A stretch of 64,000 nt of DNA from Campylobacterales bacterium. GTDB lineage: Bacteria > Campylobacterota > Campylobacteria > Campylobacterales > QNZT01. The DNA lies in the NCBI GenBank assembly GCA_027023305.1, contig JALVVR010000070.1:19197-83196 (forward strand). The letters are read 5' to 3'. The first letter of the stretch is position 1; each line of letters starts with the position of its first letter. Shown one piece after another: positions 37,967 to 47,207 of this stretch. The notes beneath the pieces were generated by a model. It did no database searches, was not told where the DNA came from, and was given only the letters and a program-made list of their open reading frames with translations. Both the position numbers and the translations under genes were made by a program.

Positions 37967-39334
37967 ATGATAGATTTTGAAAAATTTACCAAATACTCCA
38001 AACCAGGACCTAGATATACTTCTTACCCAACAGCTTTAGAGTTTGACTCAAAGTTTGGATTTAGTGAGCTAAAAAAAGAGTTTGAAAACCAAGATAGCTC
38101 AAGACCACTTTCACTTTACTTTCACTTGCCATTTTGCAGAAGTGCATGTTACTTTTGTGGGTGCAATGTAGTTTATACTTCAAAAGAGGATAAAAAAGAG
38201 AGATATATCGAGTATCTTGAAAAAGAGATGAATATACTCTCTTCTCTGATAGATACTAAAAGAGAAGTTATACAGCTTCACTTTGGTGGAGGAACTCCTA
38301 CTTTTTTTTCTGCTAGTCAGTTAAAAAGAGTGATTGATCTTATAAAAAGTACATTTTCAAACTTTACAAAAGATGCTGAAATAAGTTGCGAGATAGATCC
38401 TAGATTTTTTACAAAAGAGCATATGGATGTTTTAAAGGATGGTGGATTTAACCGTATAAGTTTTGGAGTACAAGACTTTGATCCAAAAGTTCAAGAGGCA
38501 GTTCATAGAGTTCAAAGCTATGAAGTGACTAAAAATGCGATAGAGATAGCAAGAGATGGTGGAGTAAAATCTGTAAATATAGACCTTATATATGGACTTC
38601 CATATCAAAGCTTTGAAACTTTTAAAAAGACTTTGGATTTGGCAGTATCTTTAGATGGTGATAGATATGCAGTTTTTAACTATGCTCATGTTCCTTGGAT
38701 GAAAAAAACTATGAGAAAGATAGATGAAACAACTCTTCCTGACCCAAAAGTAAAACTAGAAATTTTAAAATACACGATAGATTTTTTTGAAAACAATGGC
38801 TATAAAATGGTAGGTATGGATCACTTTGCAAAACCTGATGATGAACTTTTTTTAGCTATCGAAAAAGGAGAACTTCACAGAAACTTTCAAGGATACACTA
38901 CAAAAGGTGGAGCTGATCTGGTTGGTATAGGCTTAACAAGTATTGGAGAGGGAAAAGACTACTATGTACAAAATCATAAAGATATGAAAGAGTATGAAAA
39001 AGCAATAGATAGTGGAATTTTACCAGTTGAAAGAGGTATAAAACTAAACGAAGATGATGTTCTTAGAAATCATGTAATCATGGAGCTTATGAGTAACTTT
39101 AAACTTGATATAAAAAGAGTTGAAAAAGAGTTTGGGATAGACTTTAAAGAGTATTTTGCTGATGGACTTAGTGGGCTTAAAGAGTTTGAAGCTGAAGAAT
39201 TAGTAACTGTTAGTGATGATTTTATAACTGTATCTCCAACAGGAACTATGCTTATAAGAAATATCGCTATGAACTTTGATGCTTATCTAAAGAAGATACC
39301 AGAAGAAAAAAGACGATTTAGTAAAACGGTGTAG
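37967..39334 (+). CDS. hemN: oxygen-independent coproporphyrinogen III oxidase
   Basis: This 455-residue radical SAM enzyme decarboxylates coproporphyrinogen III without oxygen. The cluster motif is HLPFCRSACYFCGCN (CxxxCxxC plus the extra Cys typical of true HemN), with LHFGGGTPTFFS, the N-terminal PGPRYTSYPTA and the C-terminal HemN domain. These mark it as HemN rather than the HemW chaperone. Its presence fits microaerobic or anaerobic growth. An Fe-S oxidoreductase gene follows after 1 base. Confidence 0.94.
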   Translation: MIDFEKFTKYSKPGPRYTSYPTALEFDSKFGFSELKKEFENQDSSRPLSLYFHLPFCRSACYFCGCNVVYTSKEDKKERYIEYLEKEMNILSSLIDTKREVIQLHFGGGTPTFFSASQLKRVIDLIKSTFSNFTKDAEISCEIDPRFFTKEHMDVLKDGGFNRISFGVQDFDPKVQEAVHRVQSYEVTKNAIEIARDGGVKSVNIDLIYGLPYQSFETFKKTLDLAVSLDGDRYAVFNYAHVPWMKKTMRKIDETTLPDPKVKLEILKYTIDFFENNGYKMVGMDHFAKPDDELFLAIEKGELHRNFQGYTTKGGADLVGIGLTSIGEGKDYYVQNHKDMKEYEKAIDSGILPVERGIKLNEDDVLRNHVIMELMSNFKLDIKRVEKEFGIDFKEYFADGLSGLKEFEAEELVTVSDDFITVSPTGTMLIRNIAMNFDAYLKKIPEEKRRFSKTV

Positions 39335-39335
39335 T

Positions 39336-40610
39336 ATGGCTGGATTTGATTATAAAAAGATAACTGATGAGTGTATAAAGTGTGGAAAGTGTATCCCTAA
39401 CTGTACTATACACTTAGTAAATCCTGATGAGACTACAAGTCCCAGAGGATTCTTGGATTTACTTGGAGCTTATCAAAGAGGTGATTTAGAACTAGATAAA
39501 AATGCAAAGAGTATCTTTGAGAGTTGCTTTTTATGTACTACTTGTGTAACTGAGTGTCCAAACTCACTCCCTACTGATATGGTTATCGAACAGGTAAGAA
39601 ATGATATACGAAAAAAGTATGGTTTGGCTTGGTATAAGAAACTGTTTTTCTATCTTCTAAGACATAGAAAAGTGATGGATTTGTTAGCTAGGTTTGGTTA
39701 TGTTTTTCAAACTTGTGGATTTAAGATAAAGGAAGAGATAAGCTCTATGGAGCCTAGATTTTATCTTCCGATTTTAAAGAAAAACAGAGTTATCCCTATG
39801 GGAGCTAAACAGAGTTTTTTAAACTCTCATGATGAGGATGTGATAGACAATGGTGGAGATAAAAAAGTAGCTTTGTTTATCGGATGTCTAGCTAACTACT
39901 CATACACAAATGTTGGGGAGAGTCTGCTTTTTATCCTAAAAGAGCTGGGCATAGATGTTGACTTGATAAAAAAACAGAGCTGTTGTGGTGCACCTGCTTA
40001 CTTTACTGGGGATTTTGACACTGTTGATGTGTTGGCAAAGAGAAATATCGAGTACTTTGAAAGTTTTATAGACAAGGTAGATGCTATCATTATCCCTGAA
40101 GCTACTTGTAGTGCTATGATAAAGATTGATTATGAGCACTTTTTTCACGATCAGCCTAAGTGGCAAAAAAGAGCAGTTGCTTTGAAAGATAAAATCTTTA
40201 TGGCAACAGAGTATTTGGAGAAAAATACAAAGTTAAAAGAGCTTTTAGCTTCAAAAAACAAAAAGTTAGATGATTTAGTAACTTATCATGACCCTTGTCA
40301 TGCTAAAAAGATGCAAGGGATACATAAAGAGCCAAGGGAGCTTTTAAAACAAAACTATGAGATAAAAGAGATGAGTGAGAGTGATAGATGTTGTGGATTT
40401 GGTGGGGTTACTATGCAAACCGAAAAGTTTGAGTTTACTAAAAAAGCTGGACTTCCAAAGGCTTACATGATAAAAGATACAAAAGCTAAAGTAGTTAGCA
40501 GTGAGTGTAGTGCTTGTCGAATGCAGATAACAAACTCGCTAAATGATGCAAAAGTAGAAGCAGTATTTAAAAATCCGATAGAATTAGTAGCTGAGGCATT
40601 GAAGAGTTAA
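39336..40610 (+). CDS. (Fe-S)-binding oxidoreductase, GlcF/LutA-like
   Basis: This 424-residue protein has two N-terminal [4Fe-4S] ferredoxin motifs (CIKCGKCIPNC and CFLCTTCVTEC) followed by two cysteine-rich CCG domains (SCCGAPAYFTGDFD; YHDPCHAKK with CCGFGGVTMQ). That is the architecture of GlcF, GlpC and related subunits that pass electrons from a flavoprotein dehydrogenase. No flavoprotein partner is adjacent; it follows hemN by 1 base, so a role as electron acceptor or donor for anaerobic metabolism is inferred only. Confidence 0.88.
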   Translation: MAGFDYKKITDECIKCGKCIPNCTIHLVNPDETTSPRGFLDLLGAYQRGDLELDKNAKSIFESCFLCTTCVTECPNSLPTDMVIEQVRNDIRKKYGLAWYKKLFFYLLRHRKVMDLLARFGYVFQTCGFKIKEEISSMEPRFYLPILKKNRVIPMGAKQSFLNSHDEDVIDNGGDKKVALFIGCLANYSYTNVGESLLFILKELGIDVDLIKKQSCCGAPAYFTGDFDTVDVLAKRNIEYFESFIDKVDAIIIPEATCSAMIKIDYEHFFHDQPKWQKRAVALKDKIFMATEYLEKNTKLKELLASKNKKLDDLVTYHDPCHAKKMQGIHKEPRELLKQNYEIKEMSESDRCCGFGGVTMQTEKFEFTKKAGLPKAYMIKDTKAKVVSSECSACRMQITNSLNDAKVEAVFKNPIELVAEALKS

Positions 40611-40662
40611 ATTTTTTTCAAAAGTGCCGATATGGTTGCATATATGATAAAAAGGAGAGTAT

Positions 40663-41718
40663 ATGCTAACAGGGAAAACGGTACTTTTAACTGGTGGAAC
40701 TGGATCTTTTGGAAATGCTTTTATAAAAAGATTTTTAGATAGTGATATAAAAAAGATTATAATTTTTTCAAGGGATGAAGAAAAACAAGACCTTATGAGA
40801 AATAACTATAGAAATCCTAAACTAAAGTTTGTATTAGGAAATGTTAGGGATTATGAGAGTGTAAATGATGTCATGAGAGGGGTTGATTTAGTCTTTCATG
40901 CTGCAGCATTAAAACAAGTTCCTTCGTGTGATTTTGCTCCTATTGAGGCTACTAAAACAAATGTATTTGGAACTGATAATGTTTTAAAATCAGCAATATA
41001 TCATAATGTTGAGCATGTTGTATGTCTTAGTACTGGGAAAGCAGTTTATCCTATAAATGTTATGGGAATGACAAAATCTTTAATGGAAAAAACTATCATA
41101 AATAGAGCTAGAGAAATTGAAGAGGATGAGAGTGTTAGAACAGTTGTAAAATATATAAGATACTCAAATGTTTTTGCAACTAGAGGTTCTGCTATAAATA
41201 TTTTTACAAAACAGATAAAAGAGGAAAAACCTGTAACCCTAACTCATCCAGATATGAGAAGATCTATCATGACAGTTGATGAAGCTGTTGATTTAGCACT
41301 ATTTGCTATGAACAATGGTGAAAATGGGGATCTTTTTGTTTATAAAGCTAGAAGAACAACTTTAAAACAACTTGCAGAGTATCTTTTTGAAGTTTATAAT
41401 GCCCAAAATAGAAGTATTGAGATTATTGGTGCTAGACATGGTGAGAAGATGGAAGAGAGTATTTTAAGTGAAGATGATTTACTAAGAGCTATCGATATGG
41501 ATAGTTTTGTAAGAGTACCTATGGACAAAAGAGGGCTTAACTATCTTGTCAGAAGAGAGGGAATGAAAAATAAAAGAAATGCTAAAAAAGAAGCACCTGA
41601 AATGCTAGAAATGAGAGTACCTACTCTAAAGCTTGAAGATATAGAAAAGATGATTAAGGAAAATTGGATTAAAGATTGTGAATATGATCAAAAGATAAAA
41701 GTGGCAGGGAGTGTTTAA
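40663..41718 (+). CDS. CapE/FnlA-like UDP-N-acetylglucosamine dehydratase/epimerase
   Basis: This 351-residue extended SDR protein has the NAD(P) motif LLTGGTGSFGNAF at residues 8-20. The stretch STGKAVYPINVMGMTK and the later GARHGEKMEESI place it near CapE/FnlA, enzymes that start UDP-N-acetyl-L-fucosamine synthesis, rather than PseB. Family members normally read T-D-K-A; here residue 125 is Gly (codon GGG), so the usual catalytic Asp is missing. The following Lys is kept. No other polysaccharide gene is adjacent. AAGGAG precedes the start. Activity is uncertain. Confidence 0.8.
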   Translation: MLTGKTVLLTGGTGSFGNAFIKRFLDSDIKKIIIFSRDEEKQDLMRNNYRNPKLKFVLGNVRDYESVNDVMRGVDLVFHAAALKQVPSCDFAPIEATKTNVFGTDNVLKSAIYHNVEHVVCLSTGKAVYPINVMGMTKSLMEKTIINRAREIEEDESVRTVVKYIRYSNVFATRGSAINIFTKQIKEEKPVTLTHPDMRRSIMTVDEAVDLALFAMNNGENGDLFVYKARRTTLKQLAEYLFEVYNAQNRSIEIIGARHGEKMEESILSEDDLLRAIDMDSFVRVPMDKRGLNYLVRREGMKNKRNAKKEAPEMLEMRVPTLKLEDIEKMIKENWIKDCEYDQKIKVAGSV

Positions 41719-41720
41719 AA

Positions 41721-41756
41721 ATAAGATGGAAGAGGTTTAACCTCTTTCTATCTTAT
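41721..41756 (-). terminator. long hairpin terminator of the glycine-zipper lipoprotein gene
   Basis: ATAAGAT / ATCTTAT forms an outer stem and AAGAGG / CCTCTT an inner stem around TTTAA. On the minus strand it is followed by TTTTT, so it should end transcription of the lipoprotein gene, whose last codons lie in the stem. On the plus strand it may act on the CapE-like gene, but lacks a T-run. Confidence 0.7.
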
Positions 41757-42191
41757 CTCAGTAACTGCCCCATTTGTGATATAAACTGTCACTCTACTTC
41801 CAACACTAAAATTCATAGGATTGTTAGCATTTACTGGTAAAACTGTTGTTATAGTTTTGCCATCATCTAGTGCAACTGTTACTCTTTTTGCAGCTTTCAC
41901 ATCAGCTTTACTTCCTAAAATACTACCAAGTACTGCTCCAGCCATACTTGCCAAATCTTGACCTTCTCCACCACCTACTCTACTTCCAGCAGCTCCACCA
42001 GCTATCGCTCCAACAACACCAGCAACTTGTCCATCACCTTGAACTTGAGTGTTTTCTATCATCTTAACAACTCCAGGATGTCCTTGAGAGATAGTCCCTA
42101 CTCTACTTTGTGGAAGTGCATTTGTACTACATCCAGTATTTAGTAAAACTAAGCTAGAAACTATAGTTAAACTTGCTATTAATTTTTTCAT
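41748..42191 (-). CDS. glycine-zipper outer-membrane lipoprotein (SlyB-like)
   Basis: This 147-residue protein has a lipoprotein signal peptide ending in the lipobox LNTGC (cysteine at about 21). A glycine-zipper segment follows (GVVGAIAGGAAGSRVGGGEGQD and AGAVLGSILGSK), then a C-terminal beta-rich domain (VTVALDDGKTITTVL, SVGSRVTVYI). This is the SlyB/Pcp-type layout of small envelope lipoproteins. Its start overlaps the stop of the dehydrogenase gene upstream by 4 bases. Confidence 0.85.
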   Translation of the reverse strand: MKKLIASLTIVSSLVLLNTGCSTNALPQSRVGTISQGHPGVVKMIENTQVQGDGQVAGVVGAIAGGAAGSRVGGGEGQDLASMAGAVLGSILGSKADVKAAKRVTVALDDGKTITTVLPVNANNPMNFSVGSRVTVYITNGAVTEIR

Positions 42192-43114
42192 GAAAATTCC
42201 TTTATGTTTTGATATATACCATCTATCAATTTCTCCCTACTCTCAACACTAGCCCATGCTAAGTGAGGAGTCATGATAAGGTTATGTTTGTTTTTTATGT
42301 TTAAGAGTGGATTATCTTTTTTTATAGGCTCACTCTCTAAAACATCTAAACCTACTTTTATAGCACTTTTATCCATAAAAAGGGCTAAATCATTTTCGTT
42401 TATGATTCCACCTCGACCTAAGTTTAGCAAAACTATACTATCATTTAAAAGTGGTAGATTTGTGGAGTTTATAAGGTTTTGTGTATCAGAGTTTAGTGGT
42501 GCATGTATAGATATGATGTCTGAGCTTTTTAAAAGCTCTTCTAGCTCTACTCTTTTAAAAGTTGTGTTTTGATTTTTTCCACTTGTTGAGTAGTAGATGA
42601 TATTTGTTCCAAAAGCAGAAGCTACTTTTGCAACCTCACTTCCTATACTTCCAAGTCCTATAATCCCCCAAGTTTTATCTTTTATATCAAAAAATGTAGG
42701 GTTAAAGTTGCTAAAAACATCACTTTTTTGCCAACCATCTTTTGATTTTGAGTAGTTATCAAAGTGGCTTATGTTGTTTATCAGTGAAAGTGCCAAAGCA
42801 AAAGTTAGTTGCACTACTGAGCTAGTTGAGTATCCAGCAACATTTTTTACCTCTATTCCCTGCCCTTTTGCAAACTCTAAGTCTATGTTGTTCATACCAG
42901 TTGCAGCGACACAGATAAGTTTTAGATTTATTTCTTTCATGATAGATTTATCTATCACAACTTTGTTTGTTATAACTACATCTGCATCTTTTACTCTCTG
43001 CAGTGTTTGAGAAGAATGGGTTGATGGATAGACATCTACCTCTCCAAACTCTTTAAACTTTTCTAAGGATATATCATCTCCTAAAGTCTTTGCATCTAAG
43101 AAAACTAGTTTCAT
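42188..43114 (-). CDS. D-2-hydroxyacid dehydrogenase
   Basis: This 308-residue NAD-dependent dehydrogenase has the nucleotide-binding motif GIIGLGSIGSEVAKVASAFG, the catalytic Arg in LNLGRGGIINENDLA, Glu in LDVLESEP and His in MTPHLAWAS. This family includes hydroxypyruvate/glyoxylate reductases and D-lactate dehydrogenase; the length and motifs suit a glycerate or hydroxypyruvate reductase, but the substrate cannot be fixed. It is divergent from the radical SAM gene, with starts only about 20 bases apart. Confidence 0.88.
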   Translation of the reverse strand: MKLVFLDAKTLGDDISLEKFKEFGEVDVYPSTHSSQTLQRVKDADVVITNKVVIDKSIMKEINLKLICVAATGMNNIDLEFAKGQGIEVKNVAGYSTSSVVQLTFALALSLINNISHFDNYSKSKDGWQKSDVFSNFNPTFFDIKDKTWGIIGLGSIGSEVAKVASAFGTNIIYYSTSGKNQNTTFKRVELEELLKSSDIISIHAPLNSDTQNLINSTNLPLLNDSIVLLNLGRGGIINENDLALFMDKSAIKVGLDVLESEPIKKDNPLLNIKNKHNLIMTPHLAWASVESREKLIDGIYQNIKEFS

Positions 43115-43134
43115 TAATCTTTACTCCATATAAT

Positions 43135-44334
43135 GTGTTTTTTAAGTATTATATCAAAAAAGGTAAAGATTTGATTTTAGACGATTATAAGTGGACTTTT
43201 CAAGAGAGTAAGATTATCTCCGATATAAAAAAAGATTTAAAAATGTGGGAACTTGATATAAAGGGGTTTATATCTTCTTTAGAACTTCATGATGATATGG
43301 ATAAAAAACAAGTTTTTAAACTTTTACAACAAAAGTACAATGATATACGAAACAATCCAATAGACTACAAAGAACAAAAAAATAAAATCAACAATCAAAA
43401 GTTTTCTATCTCTCAAGAGAAAAAAGATTATCTAGGATTTGGAGCTTGTCCAGTAGCCAGTGAAAAGACTAGATGCTGTAATCTTTTGACTTTGGATGCA
43501 GTGGAAAGTTGTGGATTTGATTGTAGTTACTGCTCTATCCAATCTTTTTACAATGAAGGGAAAATCACTTTTGATAAGGATTTTAAATCAAAACTAGATG
43601 TTATAGAGTTAAATTCAAATGAGCTTTATCATATAGGAACTGGGCAGTCATCAGACTCTTTGATGTGGGGAAATCGATATGGAGTTTTAGATGCTCTAGT
43701 AGAGTTTGCTAGAAAAAATTCAAATGTACTTTTAGAGTTTAAAACAAAATCAGACAATATCTCTTATTTTCTTAAACACAAAGATTTACCAAAAAACCTA
43801 CTCTTAACTTGGAGCTTAAATCCTCAGGTTATCATAGACAATGAGGAACATTTAACAGCAAGCTTAGAAGAGAGATTAAAGTCAGCTAGAAAGATTGCCG
43901 ATTTAGGGTTGTTGGTAGGGTTTCACTTTCATCCTATGATATATATCAAGGATTTCCAAAAGCATTATGGAGAAGTTTTTAGTAAACTTTTGGAGATGTT
44001 TAAAGTAGATGAAGTTGCTCTTGTCTCTTTAGGAACTCTAACATTTATAAAACCAGTTATCAAAAAGATAAGAAGTAGGGAGTTTAAAAGTAAGATTTTA
44101 CAAATCCCTTTTGAAAATGCAAGTGGAAAGTCCTCTTATCCTCTAGAAATAAAAAGAAAAATGTTTAAGTTCGCTTATGAGAGCTTAAAACCTTGGCAAA
44201 AAGAAGTTTATTTTTATATGTGTATGGAAGATAAGAGTTTATGGAAAGATGTTTTTGGATATGAATATCCTACAAATGAGAGTTTTGAGATGGATATGAA
44301 GTTTAGTTATTTTAATAAGATAAAGGATAAATAA
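43135..44334 (+). CDS. radical SAM protein, spore photoproduct lyase-like (SPL family)
   Basis: This radical SAM protein of about 400 residues has the cluster motif in ESCGFDCSYCSIQSFY (CxxxCxxC), preceded by CNLLTLDAV as in spore photoproduct lyase homologues, and later ENASGKSSYPLEIKRKMF. In non-spore-formers this branch may act on DNA or other substrates; function is unknown. The start is uncertain: GTG at 43135 is used because an ATG at 43090 would overlap the divergent dehydrogenase start. The mltB gene starts 1 base inside its stop. Confidence 0.8.
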   Translation: MFFKYYIKKGKDLILDDYKWTFQESKIISDIKKDLKMWELDIKGFISSLELHDDMDKKQVFKLLQQKYNDIRNNPIDYKEQKNKINNQKFSISQEKKDYLGFGACPVASEKTRCCNLLTLDAVESCGFDCSYCSIQSFYNEGKITFDKDFKSKLDVIELNSNELYHIGTGQSSDSLMWGNRYGVLDALVEFARKNSNVLLEFKTKSDNISYFLKHKDLPKNLLLTWSLNPQVIIDNEEHLTASLEERLKSARKIADLGLLVGFHFHPMIYIKDFQKHYGEVFSKLLEMFKVDEVALVSLGTLTFIKPVIKKIRSREFKSKILQIPFENASGKSSYPLEIKRKMFKFAYESLKPWQKEVYFYMCMEDKSLWKDVFGYEYPTNESFEMDMKFSYFNKIKDK

Positions 44335-45347
44335 TGATTTTTAGGATTTTTTTAGTTCTGTTTTTAGCTCTCTCTTTACAAGCAAAAACAAAAAAACTAA
44401 CAGGTATGTATGCTGACAATAAAGAAGTTAAAAAATTTATAAACTACATGATAAGAAAGCACAACTTTAAAAGAAGTTATCTTACAGATGTCTTTTCAAA
44501 AGCTAGTAAACCAAAGAGATTTAAGATAAAACAAAAAAGAAGAAAGATAGCAACAGGAGTTGCAAAAGGTAAAAAATGGTGGCTTAGAAGTAGTGGTTAT
44601 ACAAAGTTTGAAAAAAGTTTTTTAGCTGAGGATAGAGTAAGGCAGGGTGTTAAGTTTTTAAAAAGATACAAAACCATTCTGGCAAAAATAGAAAAAAAAT
44701 ATAAAGTAGATAAAGAGATAATAGTAGCTATCATTGGGATAGAGACTTATTATGGAGAGATAAAGGGGCATTATGAAACTTTTAATGCCCTTGTATATAA
44801 CACTTTTAAAGGAAAAAAAAGAAAGAGATTTTTTAAGTATGAGTTAGAAAATCTTTTACTTTTAGCTTATAGACAAAAGTTAAACATAAGACTTCTAAAA
44901 AGCTCTATTTATGGTGCTTTGGGGATAGGGCAACTAGTTCCTCACAGCTACATAAAATATGGAGTTGATTTTGATAAAAATGGCAAAATAGAACCTTTTT
45001 CAAATCTTGATACCATGGCAACTGTTGCTAACTTTTTAAAACATAAAGGTTGGAAACTACATAAAAATGTAGCTATTAGAGCTAGTTATGATGGAATGAG
45101 ATTTAAATCTCTTAAAACAAATACAAGAAGATACTATACTCTGGATAATCTGTATTTTTATGACATTCTTCCAAAAAAGAAGTTTAAAGAGAGGAGATTT
45201 AGACTTATAAAACTAAAAAGAGCAGAGTATGATGAACTTTGGCTAACTTTTAGAAACTTCTATGTACTTAGAAGATACAATGCCTCAAACTACTATGCTA
45301 TGGCAGTTTATCAACTTTCTCAAGAGATAAAGAAAAGAGTAAAATGA
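44334..45347 (+). CDS. mltB: membrane-bound lytic murein transglycosylase B-like
   Basis: This 337-residue exported enzyme has a signal peptide (MIFRIFLVLFLALSLQA) and the MltB fold: the catalytic glutamate in IIGIETYYGEIKG, the active-site region YGALGIGQLVPHSYIKYGVDFD, and the C-terminal LNRFNYL-type part altered to FRNFYVLRRYNASNYYA. It cleaves peptidoglycan strands to 1,6-anhydromuropeptides. No lipobox is seen, so it is probably soluble in the periplasm. The next gene overlaps by 4 bases. Confidence 0.9.
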   Translation: MIFRIFLVLFLALSLQAKTKKLTGMYADNKEVKKFINYMIRKHNFKRSYLTDVFSKASKPKRFKIKQKRRKIATGVAKGKKWWLRSSGYTKFEKSFLAEDRVRQGVKFLKRYKTILAKIEKKYKVDKEIIVAIIGIETYYGEIKGHYETFNALVYNTFKGKKRKRFFKYELENLLLLAYRQKLNIRLLKSSIYGALGIGQLVPHSYIKYGVDFDKNGKIEPFSNLDTMATVANFLKHKGWKLHKNVAIRASYDGMRFKSLKTNTRRYYTLDNLYFYDILPKKKFKERRFRLIKLKRAEYDELWLTFRNFYVLRRYNASNYYAMAVYQLSQEIKKRVK

Positions 45348-45784
45348 AAAAGCTTTACTATGGTTGTGAAGAGTTTAGAAGTGATTGTAAAAAGTTAGCT
45401 GATAATGTAGAAGAATATAACCCAGAAGTTATAGTTGCTATCGCTAGGGGAGGGTTAAGCCTTGCTCAATACTTAGGTGAACTTTTAAATATAAGAGAAG
45501 TTTACTCGATAAATTCAATAGGCTATAATGGAGAAAAAAAACTTGAAAGTGTAAAAGTTTACAATACTCCTTTGATAGAGCAGGGGAAACGAGTTTTGAT
45601 AGTAGATGATATAGCAGACAGTGGAGAAACTTTAAAAGAGGTGATAAAAAAACTAAAAGAAAAAAATCCCTCATGTGAGTATAAGAGTGCTACAATTTTT
45701 TATAAAAAAAGCTCTATTTTTCAACCAGATTTTAGGCTTCATGAACCTAAGGAGTGGATTGAGTTTTTTTGGAGTGGTGATTAA
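45344..45784 (+). CDS. phosphoribosyltransferase (XGPRT/HPRT-like)
   Basis: This 146-residue type I phosphoribosyltransferase has the PRPP-binding motif VLIVDDIADSGETL and the N-terminal VIVAIARGGLSLAQYL loop. The C-terminal hood (HEPKEWIEFFWSGD) with W-I-x-F-x-W resembles the xanthine/guanine branch used in purine salvage. Substrate preference is not certain. It overlaps mltB by 4 bases and is convergent with the aldehyde dehydrogenase. Confidence 0.85.
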   Translation: MKKLYYGCEEFRSDCKKLADNVEEYNPEVIVAIARGGLSLAQYLGELLNIREVYSINSIGYNGEKKLESVKVYNTPLIEQGKRVLIVDDIADSGETLKEVIKKLKEKNPSCEYKSATIFYKKSSIFQPDFRLHEPKEWIEFFWSGD

Positions 45785-47196
45785 CAAATCACCACAGATT
45801 TTATCTGGGAAAACTCTTCCATAGCAAACTTTGGACCCTCCCTACCTATACCACTAAGCTTCACTCCACCATAAGGTTGTATGTCAAATCTTAGAGTAGG
45901 GATGTCATTTATAACTACTCCTCCACACTCAAACTCATTTATCGCTTTTTTTGTATTTTGTAAAGAGTTTGTAAAGATAGAGTACTGAAGTCCGAAAGGA
46001 GAGTTGTTTATCTTTTGGATCGCTTCATCAAAATCCTCAACTTCTACGATAGAAACTATCGGTGCAAAAACTTCTTCGCAAACTATATTCATTTCATCAG
46101 TTACATTTGTTAATACTGTTGGATAAAAAACTCTATCTTCACTCTTTCCACCACATATTACTTTTGCTCCCTCAGCTTTGGCAGACTCTATCCAATTCAT
46201 AGCTCTCATGGATGCTTCTTCGTTAATAAGAGGTCCCATAAATGTGTTATTATCATAAGGATTACCAATTATCAAAGAGTTTGTCTCCTTTGCTAGAAGT
46301 TGGCTAAATTTTTTTGATACTGATTTGTGAACATATATCCTTTGCAGAGATATACAAACTTGTCCAGAGTTTATAAAAGCTCCAACTACACACTTTTTAG
46401 CTGCCTCTTCTAGGTTTGCACTCTCATCTATGAAAGTTCCTGCATTTCCTCCAAGCTCCAAAGATACTTTTTTGATACCTGCATTTTTTAGGATTATCTT
46501 TCCAACTGGTACACTTCCAGTAAAACTTATCGCACTAGGAATTTCACTTGCAACTAATGCATTTCCAACCTCTGCATCGCCATAAACTAAGCTTAGAGCA
46601 TTTGGGTTTCTTTTTTGACTTGAAACAAAAAGTTTTACTAACTCATAAGCAACCCTTGGTGCTTCTGGAGTTGGCTTTAGCACTACTGAGTTTCCCATCA
46701 AAAGGGCAGGGGCTAGTTTGTGAGCTATTAAGTTTAGTGGAAAGTTAAAAGGAGTTATCAGAACTGCCACCCCGATAGGCTCTCTTTTATAGTAACTCTC
46801 AACTTTTCTTCCACTTGGCATTGCATCAGAGCTAAAAGTCTCTCCACCAAACTCTATCGCAGAAGATATAGAGAGTTTAAAAGTTTCTATACATCTTTGT
46901 ACCTCTACTAAAGAAAATTTGATGGGTTTCCCTATCTCATCAGTGATAATTTTTGCAAACTCATCTTTTTTTTCTTCAAGCTTTTCTATCACATCTTCTA
47001 ACCACTCTATTCTCTGCGAAAGAGGTATCTCTTTGTTTTTTAAAAAAGCTTTTTTAGCTATATCCAAAGCTTCAAAAGAATCACCTTCATCACATACTGG
47101 AAAAGTTGAAACTACTTTTTGATTATAAGGATTTCTTATATCTTGATACTTTGTTTTGCCTACTTCTACATCTCCAAAAAATATCTTACATTCCAT
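45781..47196 (-). CDS. NAD(P)-dependent aldehyde dehydrogenase
   Basis: This 471-residue aldehyde dehydrogenase has the cofactor motif FTGSVPVGKIIL, the general-base Glu in VSLELGGNAG and the catalytic Cys in FINSGQVCISLQRIYV. TPFNFPLNLIAHKLAPAL and CEEVFAPIVSI are family hallmarks. It resembles lactaldehyde/succinate-semialdehyde dehydrogenases, but the substrate is not determined. It follows the ciaB-like gene by 11 bases on the same strand. Confidence 0.9.
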   Translation of the reverse strand: MECKIFFGDVEVGKTKYQDIRNPYNQKVVSTFPVCDEGDSFEALDIAKKAFLKNKEIPLSQRIEWLEDVIEKLEEKKDEFAKIITDEIGKPIKFSLVEVQRCIETFKLSISSAIEFGGETFSSDAMPSGRKVESYYKREPIGVAVLITPFNFPLNLIAHKLAPALLMGNSVVLKPTPEAPRVAYELVKLFVSSQKRNPNALSLVYGDAEVGNALVASEIPSAISFTGSVPVGKIILKNAGIKKVSLELGGNAGTFIDESANLEEAAKKCVVGAFINSGQVCISLQRIYVHKSVSKKFSQLLAKETNSLIIGNPYDNNTFMGPLINEEASMRAMNWIESAKAEGAKVICGGKSEDRVFYPTVLTNVTDEMNIVCEEVFAPIVSIVEVEDFDEAIQKINNSPFGLQYSIFTNSLQNTKKAINEFECGGVVINDIPTLRFDIQPYGGVKLSGIGREGPKFAMEEFSQIKSVVIC

Positions 47197-47207
47197 GTAA
47201 ATATCTC

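Noticed and set aside
42188..43150. ATG at 43090 as the start of the SPL-like gene
   Set aside because: It would overlap the divergent dehydrogenase start by 25 bases and has no ribosome-binding site; a GTG or TTG further in is more likely.
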